Source: Paraspadella gotoi (Eukaryota; Chaetognatha). Taken from it: a stretch of DNA of 64,000 bases. Below the pieces are notes generated by a model. It was not told the DNA's origin and did not search any database. It was given only the letters and a program-made list of their open reading frames with translations. Numbering within the stretch: the stretch's first letter is position 1; each line of letters begins with the position of its first letter. Shown in pieces: positions 49,700-63,061 of the stretch. The stretch is from contig CM119268.1 of NCBI GenBank assembly GCA_051294375.1, positions 16,518,083 through 16,582,082 on the forward strand, written 5' to 3'. The translations under genes were made by a program, and so were the position numbers.

Positions 49700-50850
49700 C
49701 CGAGCGGAACGATCTGGGAGTTTTTTTTTTAGGAGATAAGGGCCTTTTTGAAAATTAAGCAAGAATTAATGAAAGAAAGAAAGATATTCGGAAAGAAAGA
49801 AAGAAAAAGGAAGGAAAAAACAAGAAAGAAAGGAAGAAGAAAGAAAGATGGAAATAAATAATTTAGATCAATTTTTGTTCTTACAAGAAGTCATGAACCT
49901 TTCGATGTTTATAAGATATTTTTTTACCTTATAAATGTACTCTTCTGAAATACTTTAGCAACTGTTTGGATGAAAAAATTATTCTAAATTTACAAATTAA
50001 CAAAAATTGACTGCATCGAGATAAACTTTCACGTTAAAATGTCGTTTTCTATTATTGTTAAAATCGTTTTTAAAATATGGAGGCTATCATGGACGCCAAA
50101 AATATGTCTCAACTAAAAACTGGCCTCGGGAAAAAATAAAGAGAGAGACGAAAGGGGCAAAGTCAAAAAAAAATTATTACAATGTTGAATTGATTTTTTA
50201 ACATCGTTTTGTTTTCCGAATTATCTATTTTAGCTGACGGACAATCAGTAGGCATAAAGAAAAAAATTGTTAAAAAAAAGTTTTATTAACAATTATGAGA
50301 ATTAAGTCAAAATAGTGAAATAAATTAAACACCGTTTATATTTGCTGTTGTCGATGATACAATTAAAAATAAGTTGTGTCTAAAAAGTCTCGCAACAGTT
50401 TTTAACTTTGTCTTTTGTCTGGGAAAGCTGCCTTAGTGTTGTTACTGTTTTTGAGAGTGCCCTATAGCTGTACCAGGCAGCCAGAATTGTTTTTTAATCA
50501 TTTTTATCATTTTTAAATTATTTATAATATAAATTTCAAATTTAATTCTGTATTGGTTTGTGTTTCACGTTTGAAAAAATATATATACCAAAGAAAGAAA
50601 GAAAAGTAGAAGAAAAAAATGAATCAAGAGAAATTAAAAAAAAAAATTAAATGTCTGATTAATTGAAGGAAAATGAATGAAAGAAATGTAGTTACAGTTT
50701 TGACGCTCTAAATAAAACGAAAATGAAAGACAACAAAATACATAAATAAAACATTATCATAAGTAAAAATTTTTAAAAAGATTATGTTTATTCAGTTATT
50801 TGTAATAAATACCTGAAAATGACAAAATTAAAGAGTGTGAGGATGATAAA
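49700..50850. other. AT-rich non-coding sequence
   Basis: Contains a GAAA-rich tract (49766-49850); no gene or element recognised. Confidence 0.4.
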
Positions 50851-51117
50851 ATATTATATTAAAAAAAAATAAAGAGAAATAGAGAGGCAAGAAAGCAACG
50901 GAATAGAGATGAAGAGCAAGAAGAAAGGAGCGATAGAGAGAGAGAGATCCGGCCCGAACCCGCTCCGGACAGTCGACCGAAGAAGCCCGACCTCACCATC
51001 GAGAGAGAGAAAATCTCCGATCCGAGCGGAAGAAGCCCGGAAGGAGAAGTGAGTCGGTCGGCAGCGCGGCGCCGCGTGCTCCGGTGGACGGCTGCACGTC
51101 GGGAGAGCTGAGTATAT

Positions 51118-51124
51118 GACTCCT

Positions 51125-51159
<35 letters not shown>

Positions 51160-51167
51160 TCTCTTCT

Positions 51168-51199
<32 letters not shown>

Positions 51200-51293
51200 A
51201 CTCTCTCTCTCTCTCTCTCCTCTCTCTATCTCTCTCTCTCTCTTCTCTCTCTCTTCTCTCTCTTCTCTCTCCTTCTCTCTTCTCTTCCTCTCT

Positions 51294-51332
<39 letters not shown>

Positions 51333-51336
51333 TCTC

Positions 51337-51368
<32 letters not shown>

Positions 51369-51372
51369 CTTA
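51118..51372. repeat. Long (CT)n array
   Basis: About 250 bp of CT/CTT units, the longest dinucleotide array in the window; it creates spurious open frames on both strands. Confidence 0.92.
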
Positions 51373-51933
51373 TCAATGGATCAGTTCCAGGAGAAATCCT
51401 ATCCAAGAGAAACCGAGAGCCGAGAGTCGTCCGACTAATCGATAAACAGACGTCGTCATCGCCGTCGTCGTTCGTCGGTCTGGTCATCGTCCAATAAAAT
51501 CCTCGATACGCATCGATTCCAGTCGCTGATTGGTCGATCGAGGATCCGGTCGCTTGACCGAGGGTTTTCGATCCTTGACCGAATGACGCGCTGCTTCGCG
51601 ATTATTTGAATGAAAGACATACGTTAAGGGACGAAGGAATCGCTTCGGTTCAATGACTTGACTTGAGAGGCATTCCTTATAAAAGAGAATACCTCATTCT
51701 CAAAGCTGTCTTAGGTGGGAAAAGAGGGGAATCGGGGAAGAGAGGGGGGAGTGGGGGGTAGGGGATGGGGAAGGGAAGAAAGGGGGGAGATGACCAAGTG
51801 CAGGTTGACTGGGCCTGGCCCACTCCGTTACTCAAGAAGCATTTTGGGATAACGCCTTTCTGCTTTTCCTTCGGGTGGTCTACTTGAGCCTCTCGTCTCT
51901 TTTTCCGCGTAGAGGTAGAGACGTACTGCTATC

Positions 51934-52230
51934 GATGGAGTCTCTTCCGATTTCCTTCGGTTGTCCATTGCGGGAAATCGTAGGCCTCGGGCGAAAGATC
52001 GTCATTGAGTGAGAACCGAATTTGAGAGCCGCTTTACTGGACCATCTCCCGAGTCACGAGAAATCGTCTCGGTTTTATTGAAATTAGAGAAAAGATTAAT
52101 ATTTGTTTACAATACGGTTTGTCTTTACGAATGTTTGTCCCAGATTCGCGAAACGCGGTTGACATTGCAGTTGGCAGAATTGACTTTACTGTATTTTTCA
52201 AAGTTTCAATGTGTTTTCTTGTTTTTGTAC
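51934..52230 (+). repeat. Inverted duplicate, arm 1
   Basis: Shares GATGGAGTCTCTT, AGATCGTCATT, AATCGTCTCGGTTTTATTG and GTTTGTCTTTACGA, in order, with the reverse complement of 53370-53660, between more diverged stretches. Confidence 0.65.
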
Positions 52231-52491
52231 TTGAATTTTTCGTCATAAAAACCGATCCGCGTTTTGCAATGAAACTGACAAACAATAAAACGGTTTTTAT
52301 TTTGGAAAGAAAACAATTGAGAATAAGAAAGAAAAAAAGAAGAAAAGAAAGAAAAAAATAAGAAAAGAAAGAGACATCCATTGAGAATAAAACCCAAAGT
52401 GAATGGACTGGCGTCTCTCGTGTTTACCAGTGGAACGACCTTCATGCCAACCAAGGTCACTGACACTCGGTGAGCTCGTTCTCCCGTTTTG

Positions 52492-52493
<2 letters not shown>

Positions 52494-52535
<42 letters not shown>

Positions 52536-52610
52536 CGTCTCTCTCCCCCTCTTCCTTTTTCTCCTCTTCACTCCGCCTCTCTCTGCTCTTCTCTCTTCTC
52601 TCTCTCTCCT
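52494..52610. repeat. (CT)n microsatellite
   Basis: CT-rich array of about 115 bp. Confidence 0.85.
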
Positions 52611-53039
52611 GACCGAAACAAAAAAATCTTATTGGAGCAGGGTGCTCACCTCAATTTTCTGGAAGGTTCCCGCCTTTCGCACCCGCCCATCACATGCCGA
52701 ACGCGCCCTCCGAATTCAGCGAGCAAAACCAAAAAAAAAAAAAAAAAAAAGGGAAAAAATTAAAAATGGGATTATCCTTCTTATTATGGGACGTCCGCGT
52801 TTATGGACGAGGCGCTTGTGAGGTGCGTGCATTGGAATGAGGAGAGGGCGTTGTTTGTGTGGTGTGGCCGAGAGAGTTAGTGGTGTTTTTGAGTATGGAG
52901 AGAGAGAGAGATGTGTAGTTGTGAGTGTGGAGGTGTGCGAGAGTAAGAGAGGAGATGATGGTGGTTGTTTGTGTGGAGAGAGAGAGGATTCAGCGTATGG
53001 AAGACAAAACGTGGTGAGATAACGAAGCTCAACGAGAAA

Positions 53040-53294
53040 AGTGGTGCACAAAAAACACCATGAATGTGCTTATATGTAAGGGCTGTTTGGGTCCACTTGG
53101 TAAATTGTCACAGGGAAGATACGCCAATGAGTCCATCACTGTGGTACCAAGGGATGTCTCCTCTGGATGCTCCGTCGGGTCTGCGGATCTCAATGCTCCA
53201 AAAATAAAAACCGATGTGGCGCAGGCCAAGTAGATCGGGGCCGTGACATTCTGAGGTGGGTAGGATGACGAAGTCAATAGACAAAAAACAAGAA
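53040..53294 (-). CDS. Possible membrane-protein exon, unrecognised
   Basis: Acceptor ACCTCAG at about 53253, then NVTAPIYLACATSVFIFGAL (a hydrophobic segment) and DPTEHPEETSLGTT. The sequence upstream also looks coding in other frames (TLGQHHYLPLITLFA and VLTSIYIVDIASLMYSEAM near 53310-53420) but the phases do not join, which suggests assembly indels or a decayed gene. Confidence 0.35.
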
Positions 53295-53369
53295 AGACAA
53301 ACACACATTGCTTCAGAGTACATCAGACTGGCAATATCCACAATGTAGATACTAGTGAGAACCTGCGAA

Positions 53370-53660
53370 CAGGGTAATGAGGGGCAAGTAGTGATGCTGA
53401 CCCAGAGTAAACGTTAGCAATGTCAAGTCCGCGGTGTCGGCGAATCGGAATCTATGAGAACATCGTAAAGACAAACCGTCGTGTAAAACAAAATATTAAG
53501 CCCAATAAAACCGAGACGATTCTGCGTGACGCGGAGATGGCCAGTGTATGTGAAGACGGGCTCTCAAATCGGGGGCTCACCAATGACGATCGTTCGCCCG
53601 GAGGGACCTACGATCCCAATGACAAGGAAGGAAATCGGAAAGAGACTCCATCGNNNNNNN
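53370..53660 (-). repeat. Inverted duplicate, arm 2
   Basis: Reverse-complement partner of 51934-52230; adjoins the 25-N gap 53654-53678 and a (GA)n run. Confidence 0.65.
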
Positions 53661-54970
53661 NNNNNNNNNNNNNNNNNNGAGAGAGAGAGAGAGAGAGGTC
53701 ATAAGTATATGGGTCGGGGAACGGAAAGATGTGGGGCGCCGCACCCGATTTACCCGTGAAGTCGTCAGCGGTGGCGGCGGATGCGGCGGCAGAGCACCCA
53801 TGGCTCTGAACAACGCTAATCCGCTTTTGGTCCTTTGTATTCGTCGGTCACGCCGATCCGAAGAGTGAAAGATTTCCCAACGCCCCTGAAAAATTGAAAT
53901 TTCGCGATAAACAAAGAAGAGAAGCGAGCGATTACACTATGACGTTTTTTAGTCATAGCTTTTAAAACCCTACTGTCCCTACACTTCCCAGAGCTTACTG
54001 ATAAATGAACCGAATCCTCCTTGTTGAAATAATGTATTGTGGACCACAGTATATTTTATAATGTATAGCAATTCACATAGATTTTACATAATATAACAAC
54101 GTGTGGCACTCACCGCGTCGTTCAAACTCATTGAACATAAGCGTCATTGTGTCACTTACGTCTCTCACGTAATCTTTCTATCAAAAATTTAATTCACTGT
54201 CGTTGTAGTCATCGTCGTTGTCATTGTGTTTGTCGCTTTCGGAATTCGGAAACGGAAGTCGGCTTAGTTTAATATTTTAATATTTTAATATTCAGATATC
54301 AGTGGTTTATTGTATATTCTGACGTAGACAAAAATCAAATTCTACGCCGAAACGACGAAGCCGAATTTCCTGACGTTGAAGAACGAGACTCGGTGACTAG
54401 AACTGCGTGACGTAGCGCCACGGTCGTCGTCTCGCAGTAAACCCAATTTGTATTTTCTCGGGCGTCAACCGAACTCGTTTCCATGACGACGACAACGACC
54501 ATTTTAAAAATCTTCCCGTCACTTCCCTCCTCCTTCTTTCCTCCTCTCCTCCCCTTCGCACCTCCCTCTCGTCCTCTCTTTGCGGTCGTCAAATGTAAAT
54601 CAAGAATCGGGGCTCCTCTCCTCTCTTCCTCCTCAACTTAAAAAGTGGAATTCCTCTCTTTCCCTCAAATTTCTCGAGGGTCATCGGAATACGGGTTACA
54701 ATTCTTCGCTGCCGATAATCGGCGTGAAATGACGACGACGACGACGACGACACGGTACACCATAACCTTTTGTTGGTCGTTGAACGGAAATTCAACCAAA
54801 AAAAAGAACAATAATTGTAAATCCCAAAGGTTTTGTGAATCTATTTTGCATTTGAAATCAATAACAGACACGAGCTGGGCTGACGTTTTTTTTTTAAATC
54901 ATTATTTTTAAAGATTAAAAATACAATAATACGAATAAATGTGAATAGTTCTTTGCATTAAAAATTAAAG

Positions 54971-55065
54971 AATCAATCCATCCCATCTTTGACGTGAGAC
55001 CCGTCGTCGATGATCCAGAAGCGAATAAAGTTTTGAAAAAAGAGAAAGACGCTTTCGGACAAAAG
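54971..55065 (+). CDS. Probable internal exon, unrecognised gene
   Basis: AAAG acceptor, then SIHPIFDVRPVVDDPEANKV and KKEKDAFGQK, ending AAG|GTCAGC at phase 0. The composition is clearly protein-like and the frame is open throughout. No family recognised. Exon-like pieces at 57236-57259 and 57628-57665 on the same strand may belong to the same gene. Confidence 0.4.
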
Positions 55066-57235
55066 GTCAGCGGAATGGGGGCATCGCCATCACCTAACCT
55101 GTGACGTTATGACGACGATGAAAACGACGACGACCACGAAAGAGTCGACGACAGAACCGAATAGAATTTGTGAAACGATGACACGTGTGATGTGAAACGT
55201 TAATGGCAGCAGAAAAATCGTGAATTCGAACTTAACGGTTTACGGTTTACCGTTTCCTCTTTCGTTGCTTGGTTGGCCCAACGAACGCGTTAATATGACA
55301 AGTGAACGTCTGTAAATTGTAAAAATAGGAGAGCCTTAGAATATTTTTAGTGCATTGTACTTTTCAAAATATTTTTTTTAGAAAAAAATTCGTTAAAAAC
55401 AGTGACTGTCAGTGTCATATTTTCTCTTTTCAACTTAGAGATAAAATATCCCACAAAATGGAAAAATGATTCTTTTTCCCGGATTTAAAAAACTAAAAGA
55501 TAAATATTAAGTAGGGCGAGACCCAAGGCGCGACAAGAACGTCAATCTTCTCAGAAAAAAAAATGTGAAAAAAGTGAATAAAACCTCAAAAAAAGTGAAA
55601 AAAGTTTCTCACGAAAAAAAATCCTCGTTTATTTCACCAAAAAATAATCCATAAAAAAAAGGGAACCAGTTGAAGGGTTAAGGGTGAAAGGCCGAGCGGT
55701 TTATGAGCGGAGACGTCACCAGGAGACGCCAGTTCTTTTTCGCCGAAGAAGGCGGAACCGAAAAAAAAAGAGAGAGAGTCGGGACGAGAAATGGCAAAAG
55801 AAAGAGAAATGGCACGAAAAATGGCAAAGAGGGAGAAAAAGAAATGCCCGGGGGCGGAGGCAAGGTCAGGCAATAATAAACAACGAGCAGAATCGTCGCT
55901 TCACGAAGACAGGGAAGGGGGTTAATAAACGNNNNNNNNNNNNNNNNNNNNNNNNNNNNNNNNNNNNNNNNNNNNNNNNNNNNNNNNNNNNNNNNNNNNN
56001 NNNNNNNNNNNNNNNNNNNNNNNNNNNNNNNNNNNNNNNNNNNNNNNNNNNNNNNNNNNNNNNNNNNNNNNNNNNNNNNNNNNNNNNNNNNNNNNNNNNN
56101 NNNNNNNNNNNNNNNNNNNNNNNNNNNNNNNNNNNNNNNNNNNNNNNNNNNNNNNNNNNNNNNNNNNNNNNNNNNNNNNNNNNNNNNNNNNNNNNNNNNN
56201 NNNNNNNNNNNNNNNNNNNNNNNNNNNNNNNNNNNNNNNNNNNNNNNNNNNNNNNNNNNNNNNNNNNNNNNNNNNNNNNNNNNNNNNNNNNNNNNNNNNN
56301 NNNNNNNNNNNNNNNNNNNNNNNNNNNNNNNNNNNNNNNNNNNNNNNNNNNNNNNNNNNNNNNNNNNNNNNNNNNNNNNNNNNNNNNNNNNNNNNNNNNN
56401 NNNNNNNNNNNNNNNNNNNNNNNNNNNNNNNNNNNNNNNNNNNNNNNNNNNNNNNNNNNNNNNNNNNNNNNNNNNNNNNNNNNNNNNNNNNNNNNNNNNN
56501 NNNNNNNNNNNNNNNNNNNNNNNNNNNNNNNNNNNNNNNNNNNNNNNNNNNNNNNNNNNNNNNNNNNNNNNNNNNNNNNNNNNNNNNNNNNNNNNNNNNN
56601 NNNNNNNNNNNNNNNNNNNNNNNNNNNNNNNNNNNNNNNNNNNNNNNNNNNNNNNNNNNNNNNNNNNNNNNNNNNNNNNNNNNNNNNNNNNNNNNNNNNN
56701 NNNNNNNNNNNNNNNNNNNNNNNNNNNNNNNNNNNNNNNNNNNNNNNNNNNNNNNNNNNNNNNNNNNNNNNNNNNNNNNNNNNNNNNNNNNNNNNNNNNN
56801 NNNNNATGGAATCGCTGTCCCGCCGCCTGGGAAACTCAAGTTTTTTCCAACGCTACTCAGTTTTTTTTTCTTTTTTCGACTCGACGCTAAAGTTCAGAGT
56901 TCGTTATTAAAAAAAATTAATCCGCCTCCATTGAACACGGAAAAAAAAGAACATCTNNNNNNNNNNNNNNNNNNNNNNNNNNNNNNNNNNNNNNNNNNNN
57001 NNNNNNNNNNNNNNNNNNNNNNNNNNNNNNNNNNNNNNNNNNNNNNNNNNNNNNNNNNNNNNNNNNNNNNNNNNNNNNNNNNNNNNNNNNNNNNNNNNNN
57101 NNNNNNNNNNNNNNNNNAATTTTGATGAAAAATGGAAGCGGTTTTTTTTTCATGGCAAACTGTTTATTCAACCTAAGAAAATCATTTTCTTTTGTTTACT
57201 CATCTCGACTTTTCGTATTTTCGTCTGACGAACAG

Positions 57236-57259
57236 TCCGACTTTGAGTTGCAGAAAAAA
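57236..57259 (+). CDS. Possible microexon
   Basis: GAACAG acceptor, SDFELQKK, then GTAAGT. The frame is also open upstream (FVFSSDEQ), so the exon could be longer. Confidence 0.25.
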
Positions 57260-57403
57260 GTAAGTTTTGAGTAAGTTTTTGAGTAAAGAAATTTGCGGGG
57301 GGAAATAACGAGATAATATTGTAGGTCGCTCGCCGTTGGAGACCTTTTCATTCACAGTGCTTTTCTGTTCTCCTTGAAAGACAAAAAATCACTGGAAAAT
57401 CGA

Positions 57404-57438
<35 letters not shown>

Positions 57439-57627
57439 NNNNNNNNNNNNNNNNNNNNNNNNNNNNNNNNNNNNNNNNNNNNNNNNNNNNNNNNNNNNNN
57501 NNNNNNNNNNNNNNNNNNNNNNNNNNNNNNNNNNNNNNNNNNNNNNNNNNNNNNNNNNNNNNNNNNNNNNNNNNNNNNNNGAGAGAAAGAGAGAGAGAAA
57601 GAAAGAAAGAATGAGAGAGAGAGAGAG

Positions 57628-57665
57628 AGTCTCTTTGACCTGAAAGGACTGTCTGAGACTACATG
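57628..57665 (+). CDS. Possible small exon after a (GA)n tract
   Basis: The frame SLFDLKGLSETT ends at ACATG|GTGAGC, a strong donor. Confidence 0.22.
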
Positions 57666-58794
57666 GTGAGCGAGCAGCGACTAAAAACCTTTTTCTCTAT
57701 TCAAACATCCAATCTCAGTTTCTTTTCTTCTTCTGCCTCCCCCCATCCGCCCCCCCACCAAAAAAAGTTTTTTCTTTTTTGTTTTTATTGATGTTTCGAA
57801 AAAGGGCTTTTCTCCAGTAAAGCCTAAAGGGGGCAACCGTTTCCAGCGAATAATGATAAATTTTCATGCTTAACTTTTTAATCAGACGAACGAGTTTTTT
57901 CGAGATGCATATTAGATAAACTAATAATGTTTCGAATCAATGACAGCATGAAAAATGATGCTTCCATTTGATTTTCTCCCATTTCACTACCGAAGCATAC
58001 TATTTACGAAGACAAACGAGAAAATTAAATCTAATTAAACTTTATTAAAAGCTAAAAGAAGCCATAAATCTTCCCACCGTCGACTGAATTGCCGCATTAG
58101 TTCAAAGTCCTTGAAAATCCTTTTCTCCAAAAAAGGTTTACTGGTTTCCATTCAATTCGCGACACAATAAACTTTTTTTTTGGTCGTTTTAAGGAGAAAA
58201 CCCCGAATGAAGTTTTTTCGGGGAAAATTTTTCATCTCTGCTCAGAAACACGCCGACTCATACACAACACATATAAGAAAAAAAAATTGAAAAAAAATTG
58301 AAATGGTTTTTTGAGGGTTTTTTTTAGGGAAAATGAAAAAAAAATTAGTGAGAGAGAGAGAGAGTTCATACATGGGCGGAAAGAATTGTACGCGTATTAG
58401 TTTTCGGAAACCGTTGCGTTAAAATTGAAATATTCCCATTTTTCTACGGTCTTTTTTTTTTTTTCTGTGAATGGGTCAATATCTGAGATGTAAATCCTAC
58501 AAAGAATTTTTTTCGGTTCTTTTCACGATCAATTCGTGAAAAAAAAATCTTGTTTAACATACTGTATCCACGTTCAATATCCCCCAAAAAAGGGCAAAAT
58601 TAAAGAAAGCCATCAGCGACCGAGTAACCTCATCATAAGAAGAGTTTTTTCTCACACTGTTTGAGATTTTTTTTCCAAAAAGGGTGGACGCAGTCCGTTA
58701 TGGTTACGGGGTTACAGTAAATCCCACTGCGCTGAAGCTTAGACGTTTGATGTCGCAGCGACCCTAACTCTGAAAATAATTTGCATATCTTAGT
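57666..58794. other. AT-rich non-coding sequence
   Basis: Nothing recognised apart from short homopolymers and a small (GA)n run near 58350. Confidence 0.4.
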
Positions 58795-58985
58795 TTTTAT
58801 GGAATAGGTACAACCAATATAAAGATTATCCATACGTAAGCTTCGGACAGCGTTGAAGCCTCTATCTCTCACGAGAATAACCAAGCAGGTCCCTGCAAGC
58901 TTTAAATCAAGTCTCTCACACAGTCAAGTTTATAATATTCACTCCCAGAGTGTTTGGCTTCCCTATCAATGAGCTATAATATGCT
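58795..58985 (-). repeat. Dispersed repeat, copy C
   Basis: Same orientation and block order as copy A, with more substitutions. Confidence 0.55.
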
Positions 58986-59399
58986 AACATGTTATCGGAT
59001 GTTATCTAAAATGTTATCTAACATGTCATCTAAAAAAGACAAGTAAATAAATACCGGTGAAATCAAGACGTTTCGAAAAAACGACTTTATTCTCATCTCC
59101 CAAAGTTCAACTTCGTTTCTCATCTTCATTCTTCGCCATCTTTATGTCCGCCGACCGACGACGAGGACGACGACGACGACGACGACGAACGAAGCCTTTG
59201 TACGGGACGAAAAGATAAAAGAAGACGTAACTTTATTTTGAGGCCCTGGAAACGATTGGCCGACTGTCTTTCTCTCTCTCATCCGGGTGCATGACTCGAT
59301 CTTCATCGTCTCTTCTTGCTTCATCTCCTTTCGTCTCGTGTCTATCTCGTCTCTCTGCATCTCTCAGTCTAATCTCTCTCTCTCTCCGTAACCGCTGAT

Positions 59400-60540
59400 G
59401 ACTAAGAAATTAAGTGAATTTAGCTTTGAAAAAAAAGAATACGGGGGGCGGTGGGAGGACGGTCGTGAAAGTGTTGAATCGGGGATTTCGGTGGAAGAAA
59501 GAAAAAAAAAGGATGCGGGTGGAACGATAATGAATGACAGGTAGGAAGAGAAGAGGAGGAGGAGGACATGAGCAATTTTTTAGGGGTTAGAAAAATTGGA
59601 TGATGCGATGAATATGTCCTACAATGTTGAAAGTGACGGGATGGTAGATTTTGGAGAATTGTTAGAGATTTAGGAAGTAGAGAGGAATCGGAAAGAGAGT
59701 CGAAGAGCGAGGAAGCAAATAGAAGAAAGCAACGAAGTAAAGAAGAAGAGTAGAGAAAGTATGATTCATTTAGAGTCGGAAGAAGGGACGAAGATAATTG
59801 TGTAATATTACAGAGAAGAGAGATAGACGAGAGGACGTAGGAGAGGAGAGAGAGTACGGAGGAGAAGAGAGAGTAGAGAGCAGAATTGAGAGGAGAGAAG
59901 AGAGAAGAATACTCGAGGGAGGATGTTTCCCGTCCACCAGACTGAGAGCGAGAGCTGTGATTATTCTCTTGTAATCACTGTAAAAGTTCGTCTCAGAGGC
60001 CGAATACGTAACTTATAGCTCGCACCTCCGGTACCTCTTCTATCGATACTCGCACTCAATCACTCTCATACGGTCTCTCTACAGACGGACCCTCTATCTC
60101 TTCTCTACTCTGTCGTCTCACTACACTCCACCCGACCTACCTACTCACTGTTTATCAGTCATACGTATCCTGCAGCTCGTCGGAGCTCACTCCTCTCTCT
60201 CGCTGCTTTCTCTCACCAGGCGCAGATAGACGACGCGAAAAAACCGTCTCTCGATGGTCGACTTCGTGAGTAGCTGAGTAGCTGGAGCGTATTGGGGAAT
60301 AGAGACACGTCACGTCTGCTCATGAGTGAGAAAGTTGGGTCGACTCAACCAGGAGTTCTGCATAGCAAGAAATGATTGTATGCTAATGGTGTATCTCGGA
60401 GCTTGCCGGGCTAATTGCAGTTTATCGGTGAGTAAAGAGAAGCGTAGTAGAGAGGAGAGAGAGAAGAGGAGAGAGAGAGAGAGATGAAAATGATGGGCAG
60501 CACATGACTTTGGGTTTGTCAGATGAAGAAGTCCAATTAG
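59400..60540. other. Purine-rich then low-complexity stretch, no gene seen
   Basis: From 59480 to about 59930 the + strand is strongly purine-rich; 59990-60250 is a mixed-composition block without homopolymers. No splice-supported exon. Confidence 0.35.
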
Positions 60541-61321
60541 TAAGAGTACAATTATATCATATAATTATACAATTTTAAATTTTCTAAAATTTACACGTTA
60601 ATAAGTAACGTATGTACTAGAGCTTCTGCTGAGATGAAGTTTTATACCTACTTTTGAAATTTATAAATTCTAATTTTTCTAAGCTTAAATAATTTTATTA
60701 TTTTCATCATTTTCATAATTTAGTGAAAAAGTGAAAAAAACAAAACAAAATAATTTAGTTTCATGTAATAATGTTCAGGATTATTTCTTCAAGAATTTAC
60801 TGATAACTAAAAATCTCGATTCAAGTGGTGATTATTTTATCTAGCGAATACTGATTTTATATTTGTGTACCAAATAATTATAATAAGTTAAACTAGTACC
60901 AAGTAAGTACATAGTTTTAATAACAACATTTTTGAGTTAACACAAAAAAAGAGAATAATTATTGAGAAACAGAAAATATAAGCCAAATGTAGTATACTCA
61001 CTGACAAAAAACGTCACAGAAGTTGAAGAACGACGACGACAACGACGACGATGAGGCAAAAGACAACGGCGCCGCGAACTGGAAAAGAAAAAACAAAGGA
61101 ACAGATGAACAGATGGCAAAAATGACTTCTCTCTCTCTCTCTCTCTNNNNNNNNNNNNNNNNNNNNNNNNNCGATGAGAGCAGAGAGGAGACGAGATTAC
61201 CGAGAGAGAGAATGAGACAGCAGGAAGAGACCGCGAGCATGAGATAGCAGATGCTAGAGAGAGAAGAACGCGAGAGAGAGACATAGAGGAAAGCGATAGG
61301 AGAGATGAGAAGAGATGAGAA

Positions 61322-61633
61322 TTGATGATTCCAAATTTTCTGCTTCAAAAAATCAGTTTTTTTCAAAGTGAAGGATATTCACGCGAATGCGAATTGCGAT
61401 CACGTGATCGTGAATGTCGAACAGTCGATCTCGCGCATCGAGGACCGTCTGTTGTGACGGTCTCATTGCGTGAGTCGGTCACGTTAGTCTTAAGTTTTTG
61501 TAATTCTCGTGACGTTACAACACTAATATCACCAATGGAACAGCGTTCCAGTTTCCAACCAATGACAATCGTAATTAAATTGGTTCATCAGAATTGCAAT
61601 CATCGGAATTGCTCGTTCAAAATTAGGCAATGA
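61322..61633 (+). other. Open frame of 103 codons, status unknown
   Basis: Contains a GATCACGTGATC palindrome with an E-box core. The protein reading has no recognisable domain; a minus-strand frame overlaps it. Confidence 0.2.
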
Positions 61634-62193
61634 CGTGATATCTTTACTTATTTGCACGTAAGGAAAACATTTCCACTCTTTGTTTTGTTTATGTTTACAT
61701 AAACTGTATGTATTAAATTCTGTAGAAATGGAGAAACATCGACAAAAGGAACGGGCTTTTAACTGCAACAATGACATAAGCGATGGAACTAATCTCAACG
61801 GAAACTCGAAACGGCCGAAAAGTCGGAGGATGAAATTTGTTAATTGAAAAGGAGGAGGAGGAGACTGAGGAAAACAAAGAGGAAGAGGATGAGCAGAAAT
61901 ACGAGAGATTTACTGTTTTTTTTTGTTTTTTTTTATCGGAGCGGCTTGTAATTTGCGCGGAAACAAAAAAGGAGGCCTTTCGGTGTTGATATAAAACAGT
62001 GTTATTATATTGCGTAGTAGCCTTATTCAAGTTTACAGTTTTCTCTCATATTTTCATTTGCTTTTAAACCCCAAGGCGCCTAGCGACTTTTACTCGCGTT
62101 TTTCAAGTATAAAACTAAATCCTTACCTTTTTTCTTTCCTCCTGATCTGATCCACCCCCCGCTCGCTTCCCCCCCACCCCCTCCCCACGTTAG

Positions 62194-62308
62194 ATCCACG
62201 AGCTTCCACGTCGCCTACGAAAAAAAACTTCCCGAGTCCGAGCAAAGTTCCGCCGCCGCCCGCCGCCAGCCCCCCGCCCGCCGCCCGCCTTCCCCGCCTC
62301 ACAGATAA
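62194..62308 (+). CDS. Possible 3'-terminal exon
   Basis: A pyrimidine-rich tract and GTTAG acceptor precede STSFHVAYEKKLPESEQSSA, then AARRQPPARRPPSPPHR and a stop. The acceptor and composition support coding; no family recognised. Confidence 0.3.
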
Positions 62309-62908
62309 TCTCTCTCGTCCATTACCTTCCTTCCTCCTCTCACTTTTTTCCGTTTCATCCTACTTCACCCTTGCCTCTACTATTCTCCGCTTTTTCCAAT
62401 ACAATGACAAAAAAGTTCGCAGTCCAAATAATTTTCGAAAACTCCGATTCAACCTAGTAGGAGGCTAGCTTCGCCTCTGACGATTGAAGGCGACTATTCT
62501 ATTTTCGATTCACATTAAAACTACTTATCTTGTTACAGGTTCAATTTCCTTTGCTTTAAATTTTTTTTTAAATGAAAAAAAAATTCTTTTTTTTCTCCTT
62601 TCTCTCTTTTTCTCATTTTTCATCTAACGTGATTCTAAAGACCTGATCCCTCAGTCAGTCAGTCAGTCTGTCGCGACTTTCGGACGCCTTGCTTTTTCCC
62701 TCTTCAGCGACAATAATTATAATTAACGATGTGAAGAGCAAATGCCGCGGAGGAAAGACTTGAAAAGGAAACGATAGAGAAACTTTTTAGCTTTTCCATA
62801 ATTATGTTTAACGACGTAACTGTTGCAATTACCAGAAAAATTTTACGAGAAAGTAGGAAAGAAAAACAGAAATAATACGTAAACTTTGAAGGATAAAAAA
62901 GGTTAAAA

Positions 62909-63061
62909 ATGAAACCCGAAATGCAAGCCAGCCTGTCATATACTAAGAGCCAGACGCTCGAGTGGACTCGAAACTCCATCGTTATGCAACAAGTTTGGTG
63001 CCATCGTTTTCGTATCAGCGGCGAAGCGGCGCACATTGATCGGAATAGATTAGTCCGATGA
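62909..63061 (+). CDS. Small open frame, 50 aa
   Basis: ATG at 62909 to TGA at 63059-63061. It includes LEWTRNSIVMQQVWCHRFRI, which looks coding-like, but there is no splice context and I recognise nothing. Confidence 0.2.
   Translation: MKPEMQASLSYTKSQTLEWTRNSIVMQQVWCHRFRISGEAAHIDRNRLVR

Noticed and set aside
50854-51487. Frames encoding Arg-Glu or Leu-Ser dipeptide repeats
   Set aside because: Translation of (GA)n/(CT)n microsatellites.
54195-54266. Apparent membrane anchor (poly-Val then RKRK) on the plus strand
   Set aside because: It arises from a GTC/GTT trinucleotide repeat, and no upstream exon supports it.
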